64,000 bases of DNA, taken from contig QRFJ01002117.1 in assembly GCA_006176705.1 (NCBI GenBank), forward strand, positions 169,228 to 233,227, written 5' to 3'. The notes beneath the pieces are model-generated. The model did not search any database. It was not told the origin of the DNA and saw nothing but the letters and a program-made list of their open reading frames with translations. Position 1 is the stretch's first letter; each line of letters begins with the position of its first letter. Below, piece by piece: positions 35,077 to 46,088 of this stretch. The DNA comes from Cocos nucifera. Taxonomy: Eukaryota; Streptophyta; Magnoliopsida; Arecales; Arecaceae. The position numbers and the translations under genes are program-made.

Positions 35077-36643
35077 ATGGCACCCAAATCTCGCACGATA
35101 GTCTCAAAGAAGCACCACATGGAAGAATAATCGATCATTCACTCAAACAAGAGGGGAATGATGAGCTCAGTGCTTTCTACTTCTCCAAACCGACTGTCAA
35201 TGGCTTCCAGAGCTGTCACCATTGGGAGAAAGATCAGTTTCAAATTTTTGGATAAGGAAAATTTTCTGATTGGCTCATGGATTCGATAGAAAGGGTGGAA
35301 AATGATTTGCTCATTGGATATTCCCACTTATCCTTGGCTTATAGAGGAGTTCTTTGAAAATCTAAGGATTGGTTCGAACTCCATTTGGTCAGAGGTTAAA
35401 GGAATAGAAATCATTTTGGACCCAGGAAGATTAGGGCACTTGTTACACATGCCTCATGATGGAATTCAAGCCCCTAGTCTACATAATGACTTTGAAGAAC
35501 TTAAAAGGCTCCTTGGTAGAGAAAATATTGACCACCAAGATATCCATAATGCAAACATTTTGCCAGTTGAGTTGAAGCTTCTCCATAGCCTATTGTGCAG
35601 AATTTTCTTTCAAAGAATTGGAAGATTTGGTTGGCTATCTTCAAAGGATTTAGCAGTAATTATACATATGGTAAGTGGAACACCATTAAATCTACCTTTC
35701 ATGATGATAGTTTAGATCAAGAGAACTACCGGTAGATCAAAAGGAAAAGCTTGCTTGCCATACGGAATGATCTTCATCCTCTAGATCACTGTGGCAGGTA
35801 TAGACTTGGAGGGAAAAATTTCAAAAGCTCTCACTCACACTGACTACTACACCATTCAAACTCTATATCGAATGAAATTTAAGAAAGAAAATGGTATATG
35901 GATTAGAGAAAATGAAGAAGCGTGCCCTCACATCTCAAAATCATTCTCTTCTTCATATTCAGACAGGCCTTCCTCACTAGCACCTACTGCTCCTCAATCA
36001 TCCCCTATACCCACATCGACATTAGGATCAGTTGCTGGAGAGTCATCCGACTTCTCCTTGTGCTCCTGTAGCTTTTTTAAGTTTCTCAATTGATAGCATT
36101 GTAGAGCAAGTTGTGGGACAAATCTCAAGAAAATTGGATGACATATTTTCTGACCTTAAACTTCAGTTCACTCAAAGTCTAGAAGAACAGAGAATTTCAT
36201 CTAAGGGATAGATCGATATGATTAGCCCGCAAATAACTAATCTATCTCAAAGACTCAAAATTTTAGAAAAAGAAAGCAATGGATCTTCTGGACAGATTGA
36301 GATATTGACTGGGGAAGTGGCCAAGATTGGTAGAAGGGTTGAAGAACTTATCATTACTCAGTATGGTGGCACAAACATTATGATTTTAGTACTTCAAAAA
36401 TTTGAGAGAATGTTGGATGATCTAGCCTCTCAGATTTTCCCTCCCTCATCACAACCTAGAACTGCACCTAGCCAACCTCAATCCTCTTCTGCCAAACCCC
36501 CTTTCAGTGCTACCATTAGACCTGGTACTGGCTTTCCAACCTCTCACCCCGGACCTTTTGCAAGAGCCCAGAGCAAACCAATTGCACCTTCCACATCCTC
36601 TTTTGGTCCCATCATTGAATTTTCCTCAGATGAGGAATAGTTG
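35077..36643 (+). pseudogene. Plant 'putative transposon protein' (PF20167-like), decayed
   Basis: An ATG at 35077 (MAPKSRTIV) starts one frame that runs to 36093, interrupted by four stops, then continues after a +1 shift to 36640. N-terminal block, 35302-35715: PWLIEEFFENLRIG, VKGIEIILDPGRLGHLLHMP, ELKLLHSLLCRIFF and GRFGWLSSKDLAVIIHMVSG. Middle, 35791-36093: LTHTDYYTIQTLYRMKF. Then a Ser/Pro-rich linker, a coiled-coil segment (36218-36420, ITNLSQRLKILEKE) and a Ser/Pro tail ending in FSSDEE. This order matches a plant family annotated as a putative transposon protein, found in non-autonomous LTR elements. Its role is probably gag-like but is not established. Confidence 0.6.
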
Positions 36644-37121
36644 CCTTAGGACCAAAATCTTAACTTTTTGCCATATTTTTGAAATGAACTCTAGTGTTGT
36701 ATAATTTGGTCATATCTTTTTGTAAACAATACAAACATATAATTAACTTGATCTTTGAATGAAAGTTTATTAGTTTCAATGTTTGTAATGTTTGTCATGA
36801 TTGTATTGCTCTATCACTTATCCTTTTTAATGTTGACAAAAAGGGAGAGACGAAATACTTGAGCATATAAATTAGATCTCTATTCAATTAATTATCCTTA
36901 ATTAATTTAAAGATTATTATGGATAAAATGCATTCATTAACGGGGAGCTAATGTAAGTTGTTACATATCTTGACTTTGTAAAACAACCATCCCTTCTAAT
37001 GTTTGTACATTCTGATTTATTATAATTACTTATGCATATTGAAATTTATAATATCTCCTTATATATCTTTTTAAATCCATATATATTTTTACTTTGATAT
37101 GCTTAATATTTTGTCATCATC
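36644..37121 (+). other. 3' region of gag-like element
   Basis: Non-coding. It contains TGTTGACAAAAAGGGAGAG (about 36824), a phrase typical of the region between pol and LTR in SIRE-like Copia elements. No other feature seen. Confidence 0.5.
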
Positions 37122-37135
37122 AAAAAGGAGAAGAT
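37122..37135 (+). other. Polypurine tract of gag-like element
   Basis: AAAAAGGAGAAGAT abuts TGTTGCTTCC, the LTR start. The same arrangement (AAAAGGAAAAAGAT then TGTTGCTTC) occurs on the minus strand at 56120-56096. Confidence 0.75.
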
Positions 37136-38580
37136 TGTTGCTTCCAGGAATGATTTTGATGATTACAAAACATTAGAGCATAACCTTAATGCTAATACTT
37201 TTCAAGAATGCCAAATTCTATTTTTTGTAGAAAGAAAAAGGTCGTTAAATGAATCCATAATCAAATGAAGATCTCTTGAGGTATTTGGAACTATCTTTGA
37301 AATGGTTTTGGAGTAAGAAGAATCCTCTCTCAAAGCCCGAGCTGATCCATCCTTGATTCGAGCCAGCCCTGGCACGGCATGCACTTATCTCTTTGGCATG
37401 GCACGCAGTCGAGCCAGCTTGATTTGAATCCGAGCCGACTGTCTTAGAAAGGTAGAATATAAGTTTTGAAAAACTACTGATCAAGCTGACCTGATTCCCA
37501 GCCTAGCCAACTATCTCAAAGAGGTAGAAGACTTATTTGGAAGTTCTATTAATGGAGTCGATTCGATTTCCAGCCAAGTCAATTGTATCAGATCAATAGA
37601 AAACACTATTTTTGCTGATTGCTGATCGAGCCAGCCCGACACAAAATTGAGCTAGCTCTCTCAAAAGGACAGAATGATGCTTTGCATAGAAACTATACTC
37701 GAGCCAGCCTGAAGCATGAATTGAGCTAGCTCGATGGAGTCTGACAGACACAACGACTAGTTCTGCAAAAGTCTGCTTTCGTCCAGAACCTTTTTTCAAT
37801 GGCTAACTTCGATCTCTAATAGTCATAAATTGCCAGAATCCTTGTCAAATCATTAAAAACCATTTGAAAATGATTGAGGATAAAAGAAAAAAACATATAA
37901 AAGAAAAATATAGTTTAAGATCTGAACATAACCTAAAAGGAGAAAAGAGAGCACTTTAAGTAAAGTTAGTTTGAAAGAAAGTTCACCAACTCTCATTCAA
38001 TACTTTCTGGATCCTTCTGAGTGCTTTCAAATAGGAAAGAGAGCATTTATTAGAAATATTCAAAGCATCCTCAAGAAAAAAAGCTACAACGACAACTATC
38101 CAAATCAAAATAGGCTTTTATAGTGTTGTATTTACTTCTTTATCAAATTTGGTGCAAAAGTTTCAGCTGGGGCTGAAACTTGAAGGATTATTATTATACT
38201 AAACTTAGTGTAGTTTGGGAGAGCCTTAGGTTGAAGACTTGTAAAGGTTTTCACTGGTTGGCCTAAGTAAAATTAATTGGGTTTATTTATGAGCCCGATG
38301 AAAACAAACACGCTGTAATCAAGTGATTATAGTGAAAATTTCCAAGGGGTCGCTTGGGGAGTGGATGTAGGTGCTGGAAGTGCACCAAACCACTATAAAT
38401 CCAATGTGCTTGTATGTGTGCTTCTCCTCTTGTGTGTTGGTCTTTTCTTCTACTACTTAGTAACTTTCTATTCTACACAGTCTTTTATTTACTCCATATA
38501 TCACTCACTAAATTTGCTAAAAATTTTAATAACCCAATTCACCCCCCCCCCACCCTCTTGGGTTGTCTAGCTAGGCAACA
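37136..38580 (+). repeat. 3' LTR of gag-like element (SIRE type)
   Basis: Starts TGTTGCTTCC and ends TTGGGTTGTCTAGCTAGGCAACA-like, with GGCAACA at 38574-38580, preceded by a C-rich tract (38541-38552) typical of SIRE LTR ends. It contains repeated CGAGCCAGC phrases (37325-37740) and a TATA-like ATATAAAAG near 37896. Length is about 1.45 kb. Short open frames inside have no similarity to known proteins. Confidence 0.7.
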
Positions 38581-40046
38581 AATAGACTAGATATGATTTC
38601 TTAAAAAAATATAAAATAAAAAAAGAAAATGGCTTTGCAAGCCAAGCCAGCTTCGAAAGTCAAGCCGTCAAAGCCGACTCAGCCACAGAGCCGACCCAAC
38701 GGTCCATGATCTAGGCGTGGACTGCTAGCTCAGTAATATTTGGTGAATCAACATGTTCCATGTGTGGACCTAGACTGTTAAGAGGTTCATAGAAAATTCA
38801 TCATGGCGTATAGGGGCAAAATGATAATTTTATAAGGCTTGCCACATGTTGATTGGTCCGATCTTCAAATGCGTCCAGTCTATGCGATCCATATGAACAG
38901 TAATGGCGCCGTCGTGTGGTTTTGGTGGTTTGCAATCCAGATCCAATGACCAGGATAGTTTCTAATTTTGATTTGGTTTTCATCTCCTCCTAGATCGTGA
39001 TCGAATGGCTCTGACGATCCAAAACACGATCAAACGGGTGTGCTCGGTCCTGATTTTGATCAGACAAATGGGATAGTTTTTGACTCTGATTCAATCTCTA
39101 ATCTCACCCGAATCACCATTGATCGATCGTGTGCGATCCTAAAGCCGATCCAATGTTCTATAAAGCTCCCGACGGTAATTAAACATCTAGCTCATGATCC
39201 AATGGTTGAAAAATCTCCATCAAGTGCGATCGGATGGTCCAAATTCAATCCAACTTGATCTGGGCTTACAATAGTGGATTTTAGGCAATGTTGGAGCTAT
39301 TTGATCACCATTCGATGGCCAGACTTCACCCTAGAGAGCAGAATTCGTCCAAGACACCTTTTAATCCAAATTTCACTTGGATTTCTCCATATTTTGATGA
39401 TTAAAATAGCCTTTAGTCTCATATTGCCTGCAACAAAAGACTCCAGCTATCCAACATCTATTTATAGGACCCCAAGCCATCAAATCAAATTATCTTCGAT
39501 TATGGAAAGGAGTTTGGTAAAGGTTAGAGCCATGCTTGGGTTAGAGGCTACTTCAAAGCAACAGATGCTACGAAAAAGAGCTGGCTTCTACACCATCTCA
39601 ACACCGATGCCTATCCAAGATCAGAGATCAACTTTTTTATTTTTTACTTTTTTCTATCTTTTTTAAATTTATGTATTTAAACTTCGAATTTAAATTTTAA
39701 TTAATGCAGTATTTATTTTTATACACTTTAAATTCTTGTTCTTTATTTTCAATTGCTCTTTATTTTTATTGCAAATTTAATTTCTACTTTTTATTTTTAA
39801 TTGGAAGTAGATGCTAAGATCTAGCTAGTAAATCTTAGTACCAAGTTTATTATTTCGTACCATTTAATTCTTGCTCTTTATTTATAATTTTATTCTTTTA
39901 TTTTAATTATTTTGATAAAAAATCAAAATTTTCAAAATTAAGATACTATCTTCTCTGTAGATTTGATCCGACTCACTACTTTCTATCTATTTTTAATTAT
40001 TTTAAGAAGTTGGATTAAACTGATAAATATGATATTTTAATGACAA
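38581..40046 (+). repeat. Probable remainder of outer Gypsy 3' LTR
   Basis: Non-coding, about 1.47 kb, with an AAGCCGACTC-type repeat patch at 38640-38700 and an AT-rich second half. Near its end is CTCTGTAGATTTGATCCGAC (39953), a diverged form of a phrase found about 100 bp from the end of many plant Gypsy LTRs. It ends ATGACAACA at 40046, after which a Copia RNase H starts. It fits the missing part of the LTR begun at 34241, but no second copy is available to prove it. Confidence 0.4.
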
Positions 40047-41640
40047 CATCGTGCTCTTATCATATATCCTATGGAAATTCCATCTCCAGCGCAAAATCCT
40101 TCAACCATAGAGCCTCCTTCGCTGTCTTTGTGATGCCAATGTACTCTGCTTCAGTAGTAGACAAGGCTGTAATTGACTGCAAGAAAGATCTTCATGAGAC
40201 TAGACCTCCATACCAGATGAATATAAAACCTATAGTCGAATGTTAAGTATCCACATCTCTACCAAAATCTGCATCCACAAATTTCTCTATTAGCACTTGA
40301 GCTTCCTTAGACATCTTAGGATGTTCCTTAGCATCTTTCCACTGACCATAGCAGATGCCAATTCCAACTAAACCTGCCAAGTATCTGAAGATACCCTTCA
40401 GTGCTCTCCAGTGCTCCTTTCCAGACTGAGCTATAAACCTGCTCACTTGACTCACTATATGGGCTAAATTTAGCAGTATATAATACTTTCCACACCAGAA
40501 GCATATGGTATTTTTTCTATCTCCTAAATTTTCATCTCAATCCATGGTGACATGATCTTAGAGAGTCTGACATGCTCGACTAGTGGTAGCTCAACTGGTT
40601 TGACCTCCTTCATTCCAAATCTCTCTAAGACCTTCTTGATTTATCCTCTCTGAGATAGATGCAGCAGCCTTTTGGTTCTATCTCTAATGATTTACATACC
40701 AAGGATCTTCTTTGCAGGCCCCAAGTCCATCTCAAACTTCCAAGATAAAGCTTCTTTCAAATTTTACACAACTTCCTTACTCTTGCATGCTATCAGCATG
40801 TCATCTATATATAAGAGTAAGTATAATCAAGATCCATCTTTCAGCGACCTCATATATACACACAGGTCATGATCGTACTTGGAAAGTTCAATGCTTCTCA
40901 CATAAGTATCAAATCGCTTGTACCACTGTCTAGGAGACTGCTTCAATCCATACAATGATTTCTTTAGTAATAGACCTCTCTCTAACCTAGGCTTTTTGAA
41001 GTCCTGTGGCTACTCCATGTATATGTTCTCCTCCAAATTTTCATGGAGGAATGCTGTCTTAATGTCCATTTGCTTTAGTTCCAAATCATGAGCAGCAACT
41101 ATGCTCAACATCACCCTGATGGACGTATGTCTAACAATCAGAGAGAAAACTTCTGAGTAATCAATCCCTTCTCTCTGTTAGTACCATTTGGCTCACAGCC
41201 TAGCCTTGTACCTCACTCCACCTTGCTCTAAAGGTGCCTCTTTTCTAGTGAAAATTTATTTAGAGCTAATGGATCGAGCAACATCTGGTAGATCCACCAG
41301 CTGCCATGTTCGATTTTTCTTGAGAGACTCCATCTCCTCCATCATAGCTTGCATCCAAGACTCCCAATCCAAACTCTCCATGGCCTCCTTAAAACTCTCT
41401 AGATCTCCATTGACAATGATGAGAGCATAGAAAATAGTTTCATCAATGTCATATCGCACCAACTTGCGAACAGTATGCTTTGACTTGTGCAGTGCCATTC
41501 TCCTTGCAGTATCCTACAAGTCTGTTGTCTGTGGTTGCCTCTACACTTCTTCCAATATAGATCACTCTCCATACTAGTCCTCCATAGGTGTATCACCATG
41601 CCTGCCTAACTCCACCTCAAATTAAACACGACCCGAGGTT
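40047..41640 (-). pseudogene. Copia RT and RNase H, minus strand, gag/integrase lost
   Basis: On the minus strand, RT begins near 41490 with DLESFKEAMESLDWESWMQAMM, continued as SLKKNRTWQLVDLP (longest open part 41256-41498). Then come a decayed ARLVAKGYSQ-like segment, MDIKTAFLHENLEENIYMEQP (about 41040), LYGLKQSPRQWYKRFD and catalytic LLLYIDDMLIACKSK (about 40800). RNase H includes SRFIAQSGKEHWRALKGIFR (40243-40455) and a partial AEYIG-like motif. It breaks off near 40047, losing the last part of RNase H. There is no gag or integrase between RT and the PBS at 41708. Confidence 0.8.
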
Positions 41641-41707
41641 GATGTTAAGGGCAAATCACCTATATCTGAGAGCTTTTTCATACTATCCTATGTTGTTCCA
41701 GATGGCT

Positions 41708-41719
41708 GCTCTGATACCA
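41708..41719 (-). other. Primer binding site of minus-strand Copia
   Basis: The minus strand reads TGGTATCAGAGC exactly, the initiator tRNA-Met site, a few bases after the LTR end. RT sequence begins only about 100-200 bases further on, showing a large internal deletion. Confidence 0.85.
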
Positions 41720-41725
41720 ATCTAT

Positions 41726-42149
41726 TGAGAACAATTCTTGCTACTCGATGCTTATGGAAATAGCAACAAGGATCCAAGAAAAGGGATGGCCATTTTGTTA
41801 AAACCCTAGCAAACCCTAGGGCATGAGAAAAAGGGAGAGAATGAGAGAGGAAGAGAGATTAGGAAGAAAAAGGCTTGTATTGATTTCATGCTTCTTTTTT
41901 ACAAAACTCAGTATAGAGTATATATACCTGGTCAAATAAGATCCAACCTAAAAAATTCTCCTAGCTAACCTAATGTGATGCACTTTCCAAGCCCATGTAC
42001 ACCCATCTCTTCCATGCACATACCTATTGGACAAATCCCAGTCCAATCCATAGGTTAGCCCCCTTAGGACTTACAAACCAGGGCCCTAAGTTTCTAGGAT
42101 TAAACCCAATCCCAGGCCAAAATAGAAATCATATTCTATTTTGTTCACA
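41726..42149 (-). repeat. 5' LTR of minus-strand Copia (~424 bp)
   Basis: On the minus strand it starts TGTGAACAAAATAG (at 42149) and ends TTGTTCTCA (at 41726). It has a TATA stretch (GTATATATAC, complement at about 41916-41926) and a purine-rich transcript start region. Its short length separates this family from the 2-kb LTR Copia. The 3' LTR is not present in the window. Confidence 0.7.
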
Positions 42150-42440
42150 GCTCGAGCCAGCTCGATCAGCAATCAAGCCGACTCGATGGTGATGAATCCT
42201 ACGAGATCCCAAATCATCACTCTCTATTCTATTGCTCGAGTTGGCTCTCTCAGGATTCGAGCTGGCTTGATTTCTACTAGGACTGGCTCTGATAGAAATC
42301 GAGCTATCTCTTTCAGCATATCAATCTGATAAGCTTTCTAAACTTTTCCTTCAGCTAGCTCTCTCAAAATTTGGGTTGGCTCATCTTCTGCTCAAGCTAG
42401 GTCTAACAAGAATCGAGCCAGCTCTTTTGAAGCATTTGCT
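42150..42440. repeat. SIRE-type LTR piece with GAGCCAGCTC repeats
   Basis: Repeated phrases such as CTCGAGCCAGCTCGA, CAAGCCGACTCGA, GAGCTGGCTTGA and CGAGCCAGCTC resemble the 37325-37740 part of the gag-like element's LTR. No coding potential. Probably a fragment of a related LTR into which the 424-bp-LTR Copia inserted. Confidence 0.45.
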
Positions 42441-42544
42441 GAAGTTCTTCGATGGTTGATTTCATTCACTCCTTGCTCTCTTTCCACCTGCTTTCAAGGC
42501 TTGAGAGCACCATACCTGAGCTCACAATCTTTTGCCTCTTAAAG

Positions 42545-42815
42545 CTCGATCTCAAGAGAGCAAATTTTAGCAGTTGAAGTCTAGGCCCTCTTGCTTCGAT
42601 GCTTGTTCCAACTCTACAGTCAAATGATACTTCTTGGACGTATACTTCTTGAAGGCCTATTTGGAGGCTTGTTGAAGTTGGTTAATTTTGGCTGAGGCAA
42701 TCGCATAGCTATGTTTCAATCTTCGAAGTTTGTCTTCAGTCTTCCTTAACTTCTTATTGGCATTCCAAATTTCCTTCTTTAAATCCTTAATGTAAACTTT
42801 TAGAGTAATGGCCCG
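42545..42815 (-). pseudogene. Coiled-coil fragment, gag-like
   Basis: Minus-strand translation gives VYIKDLKKEIWNANKKLRKT, EDKLRRLKHSYAIASAKINQ and LQQASK, a stop, then AFKKYTSKKYH. The heptad pattern and Lys/Glu/Gln content indicate a coiled coil. It lies downstream of the 3' end of the gag-like gene at 42994-44080 and could be the central coil of a second, related copy. No ATG or domain beyond the coil can be named. Confidence 0.4.
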
Positions 42816-42993
42816 GTGTAGTGACGCAACCTCGGACCATGATTATGTTCCATGGTAGTATTGGCAAGTTGGATTCTACATTACAAGCACATCACCACAC
42901 ATGAAGGTATGAAAAGGAGAAAAAAATTCAATTTCATTAATTAAAGGATTCTAAGTACATTGTATATAAAAAAAGAAAATGGATGTACAACTA
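42816..42993 (-). other. Probable 3' UTR of gag-like gene
   Basis: On the minus strand, after the TAA at 42994, the sequence becomes T-rich (TTTTCTTTTTTTATATACAA) and contains TTTAATTAATGAAATTGAAT, which looks like a plant 3' UTR with near-upstream A-rich elements. Inference only. Confidence 0.35.
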
Positions 42994-44080
42994 TTAGAGG
43001 TCTCTGACCTTTGGAGTTGGGATAGCAGATGAACTCAGTGCATCCTTAGCAGTCTCTAGCTTTTTGGCAAGTTTGGAGGTAGCGGCAGTAGGCTCGGTAG
43101 GTAGAAGATCAGCACTAGTAGTAGAAGGCTCTGTCTCTTCATTAGAAGACTCTCCCAGTAAGAAGCCAAGATCCGGCTTGGGAAATTTCTCAACAACCTT
43201 CTTCTGGCAGAGTTTGAATCCTTTGTCGAAAGCCTCTTTAGCGAATGCTACATTGATGTCTTCTATCTTCTTTGAAGATTTGAAAGATAGAATGGCCCAC
43301 TCCCTCTCTATGGTGACTTCAGCTTTAGCCTTCTTTTTCTTTTCTTCTTCCAAGGTCAAGGTGGCATTCAGCTCTGCCAACACCTACTCCTCTCTCTTAA
43401 GCACCTCCTGGAGGCATCCAACCATAGTAAAATGCATCTCTTTGAAGCGTTCAACTTTGGCCTTAGCATCCTTGGCCTCCGCTTGGGTAGTTTTAGCCTC
43501 TTTTATAGGCCTCACAATCTTGATCCTATGGAGGCTCACTGTCTCTACATTGGCAAACTGGTGATGCCCCAACTGCAAACAATAAAATACAAGTTATTAT
43601 TAAGAAACACGTATATAATCAACCAAGCACGAATGGGAATAAACAATTACCTTAATGAAGGCTATAAAGTAGCCTTTCTTCTTTCTTGGTCATCAGCTTG
43701 AAGGATCTTCTCAATAATATCTAGGATAATACAACCCTCCATTAAGGGCTGGACAACCTCTGAATCATCGAGGGAACCTCGATTCGGATCAGCATTTTAC
43801 TACCGGATTCCCTAGAAGTTCTTTAGACTTTTTTGGTAATAATTTTCTTCCTCCTCTTCTCCACCTCCTTCCTCTTCTTGGGAGGCAACGGTCTTAGTGG
43901 GCAAAGTCGAGTTTGATGGCGGTGCTGTAACCTCCGAGACAGGAGCTACCTAGGCTAGAATGGCTGAGCTTGGATCTCCAACCTTTGCTATTTTTGATGT
44001 CTCCCCCGAGGCACCTTCCTTTCTTTTGTGAGTCCGAAACCCTTTGGTCAGTCAATTTAACTCCTTAGGAGTCATCTCTG
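42994..44080 (-). pseudogene. Coiled-coil gag-like gene with one intron, 5' end cut
   Basis: The second exon (43572-42994) reads through one stop (43384): QFANVETVSLHRIKI, then Lys/Glu/Ala-rich heptads (EEEKKKKAKAEVTIEREWAI), AFAKEAFDKGFKLCQKKVVE, FPKPDLGFLLGE and a Ser/Thr/Pro tail to KVRDL. The upstream exon (44080-43651) is more decayed, with TSKIAKVGDPSSAILA and VVQPLMEGCIILDIIEKILQ. The two are joined by a good plant intron, donor AAG|GTAATT and acceptor TTTGCAG|TT, 43650-43573, 78 bp. The ending GF..C..K....FP.LDL is typical of plant retroelement-linked coiled-coil proteins. The 5' end is destroyed by a Copia LTR at 44082. Confidence 0.5.
43573..43650 (-). other. Intron in gag-like gene
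   Basis: Minus-strand GT at 43650-43649 (context AAG|GTAATTG), AG at 43574-43573 (context ATTGTTTGCAG|TTGGGG), 78 bp and T-rich. The length and both sites suit a plant intron. Splicing joins two segments with the same kind of protein. Confidence 0.5.
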
Positions 44081-44081
44081 C

Positions 44082-46074
44082 TGTTAGATATATGCCTTAG
44101 AAGCTAGATTGGCTGACACTTATAACACACTTCTAAGAATAATTTTATAATTTTGACTATAAATTAATAAAAGGATTATTCTTCTATCACAGTGTGTATT
44201 TAAAAGTGTCTGTATTATATCCTTTGAGTTAATGGTAATCATAATTCATATTTTCAAGAATTAAAAATTTAAGACATGAATTTTCAAAATTAACTCAAAA
44301 ACTGCTTTCGATTGTAGGATCACCACAAGGATGGTGATCGATCTAGAAGATTGATGTATGATTACTTTCTTTGGATAAATAAATCTTATGTCTACGGTGT
44401 GGAGACACCAGAGCGAAGATTGAGTCCTTAAGCCCATAGCCATGGTAGTGTAATATAATAGAAAAGAGTTTTCTATTAGGATTTTACATCAAACTTAAAT
44501 CGAATGATTTATATGATTCATTCATATGATGGATGTTAGGTTTTGATAAGTTTATCTTAAATCCTAATCCTGTAAGAACTCATGATAGTAGAATAGATTC
44601 ACACAGATAGCTACATCAAGAGATTTACTTTCAATTTTGATGGATTGCCACCATATGCTGCTAGGTGTCACTAGTAGATTTTGAGAGTAATTAGAATGAT
44701 CTTGATGATCGATCATTCTAATTGTATGAATCAAAAAAGTTCTGATCCATCGAAAGGTATTTCGATGATGTCAATGATAGAGATCATGACATATCTCATT
44801 ACCATATGGAATTATACCTAACTAGATCATACATACAAGGATTTGAGTCTACTTGTAATCAATTGGACTGAATCAGTTCAATTGATTTGGATTAGATCCA
44901 ATTAGGTTCAAGAAAATCATGCTAGCACATAATTGAACCTAACATTCTCTTTTTGTAGCCTTTCTGGTTTGTCTGAACCAAAATCCTAATTGGAACTTGT
45001 CCAGGTCAAAATAGGATTGTCTAAATTCATCAGATGATTTTAGAACAACACCTGTCATTTTTTATCACTTGCCATTTTTGGTCACCTACCTTTTCTATCG
45101 CACTCCAGGGTCAAAGGTTGACCCTATTGTAAGAAAAAAAAGGATCAAGAGTGCACGCCCCCTAGATATTTCTAGGGGTGTGTGCCTCCACTTTTTGGTA
45201 TGGCATGGAGAGGGTGCACATCCCCCTAGGTGTGCATCCAAAGTGGATAGACTTTGACTTAATCAAATTTTAGATTTGACCAGTCAAAGAGGTTTGATAG
45301 AGATCAAATTCTAAAAGAGAAGGAAGAGTTCCTTGGGCACTCTAATTCCTTCCTCTTTCCTTATCCATCTTATATGATAAATATGGAAAATTTGGGGCAG
45401 TAATTCTGATGTGAGTTGGCATGAAAATTTATCAAGAAATTAGAAATAAATCAAGTAATTAGTTGCTTGATTGATTGGAACACTGAGGTGGCGTAGGGCT
45501 CTATTTAAGAGACCCTGCGCCCTAGGGTTTCTCATGCCTTATGCTCCATGCCCCAAGCCCCCATAAGAAGCCATCCTCTCTCTTTCTCCATGCCCCTCCT
45601 CTTCTTCTTTTTCATGCTCAAAGGTTGGGCCAAGGTTCCAAGAGAAGGTCCATAGAAATTGGCATGAAGGTTTTAAGGAAAGAGATGACGTTCGTGAGAT
45701 GAGTGCGCTGCCTTCATTAGTTGATTCAAAGGCTTTACAAATCAAATTTAGATCTAATTTTTGGTGATCAGATCTAAAAAGAAAGCACCTCTAGATCTAG
45801 CCTAAATTGACTCTGATAGAGGCAAGACATGTGCATGGCTTAATCCAAAACCCCAAGCTTCCATAGATCATCAGTAGGGTAATCAGATTACCCAATCAGG
45901 TACAAAGTTCATATCTAATTTAATTCTTATTTTTAGAATTAATATTAAATTATTAAAATTAGATCAAAGAACTTTTTGATCTGATTAGACTTTGTAGAAA
46001 AATTTTTAAAATATTTTCTATAGATCTGGTCAGATCAAACCGATCCTATGGTAGAAAAAGCAGTTTTTTCTTTA
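44082..46074 (+). repeat. 5' LTR of Copia copy 3
   Basis: Starts TGTTAGATATATGCC. It lacks about 270 bp present in the other LTRs: the sequence jumps from CCAGAGCGAAG to ATTGAGTCCTTAAGCC near 44425. A TATTTAA box is at 45502. It ends just before the PBS. Confidence 0.8.
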
Positions 46075-46076
46075 AT

Positions 46077-46088
46077 TGGTATCAGAGC
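46077..46088 (+). other. Primer binding site of Copia copy 3
   Basis: TGGTATCAGAGC, a perfect initiator tRNA-Met site, unlike copies 1 and 2, where one base has changed. Confidence 0.85.

Larger units (their letters stand above)
34471..38580 (+). mobile_element. Non-autonomous gag-like element with SIRE-type LTR ends
   Basis: Proposed layout: 5' LTR-like end from TGTTGATCTTAAGATTG (34471), TATA box and leader, one long decayed ORF (35077-36640), a GACAAAAAGGGAGAG spacer phrase, PPT, 3' LTR (37136-38580). There is no RT, integrase or protease. The 3' LTR start (TGTTGCTTC) and PPT match those of the minus-strand SIRE-like Copia at 56104-56120. The left LTR is shorter and only loosely similar to the right one. 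Flanking bases AATGA and AATAG agree in three of five positions, so the left limit is uncertain. Confidence 0.55.

Noticed and set aside
35302..35715. Possible host gene at 35.3 kb
   Set aside because: The frame belongs to a longer decayed ORF with stops, placed before a PPT and LTR; the family is one associated with transposons.
34461..38585. Target-site duplication for the gag-like element (AATGA / AATAG)
   Set aside because: Only three of five bases agree; too weak to claim, so the left boundary is left uncertain.
40672..41430. Several plus-strand frames of 66-80 residues
   Set aside because: All are antisense to the minus-strand Copia RT, whose motifs (YIDDML, YGLKQ) are clear.
43064..43564. 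Plus-strand 166-residue open frame, the longest of its region
   Set aside because: It is antisense to the coiled-coil exon; the minus strand has the heptads, intron sites and family-like ending.
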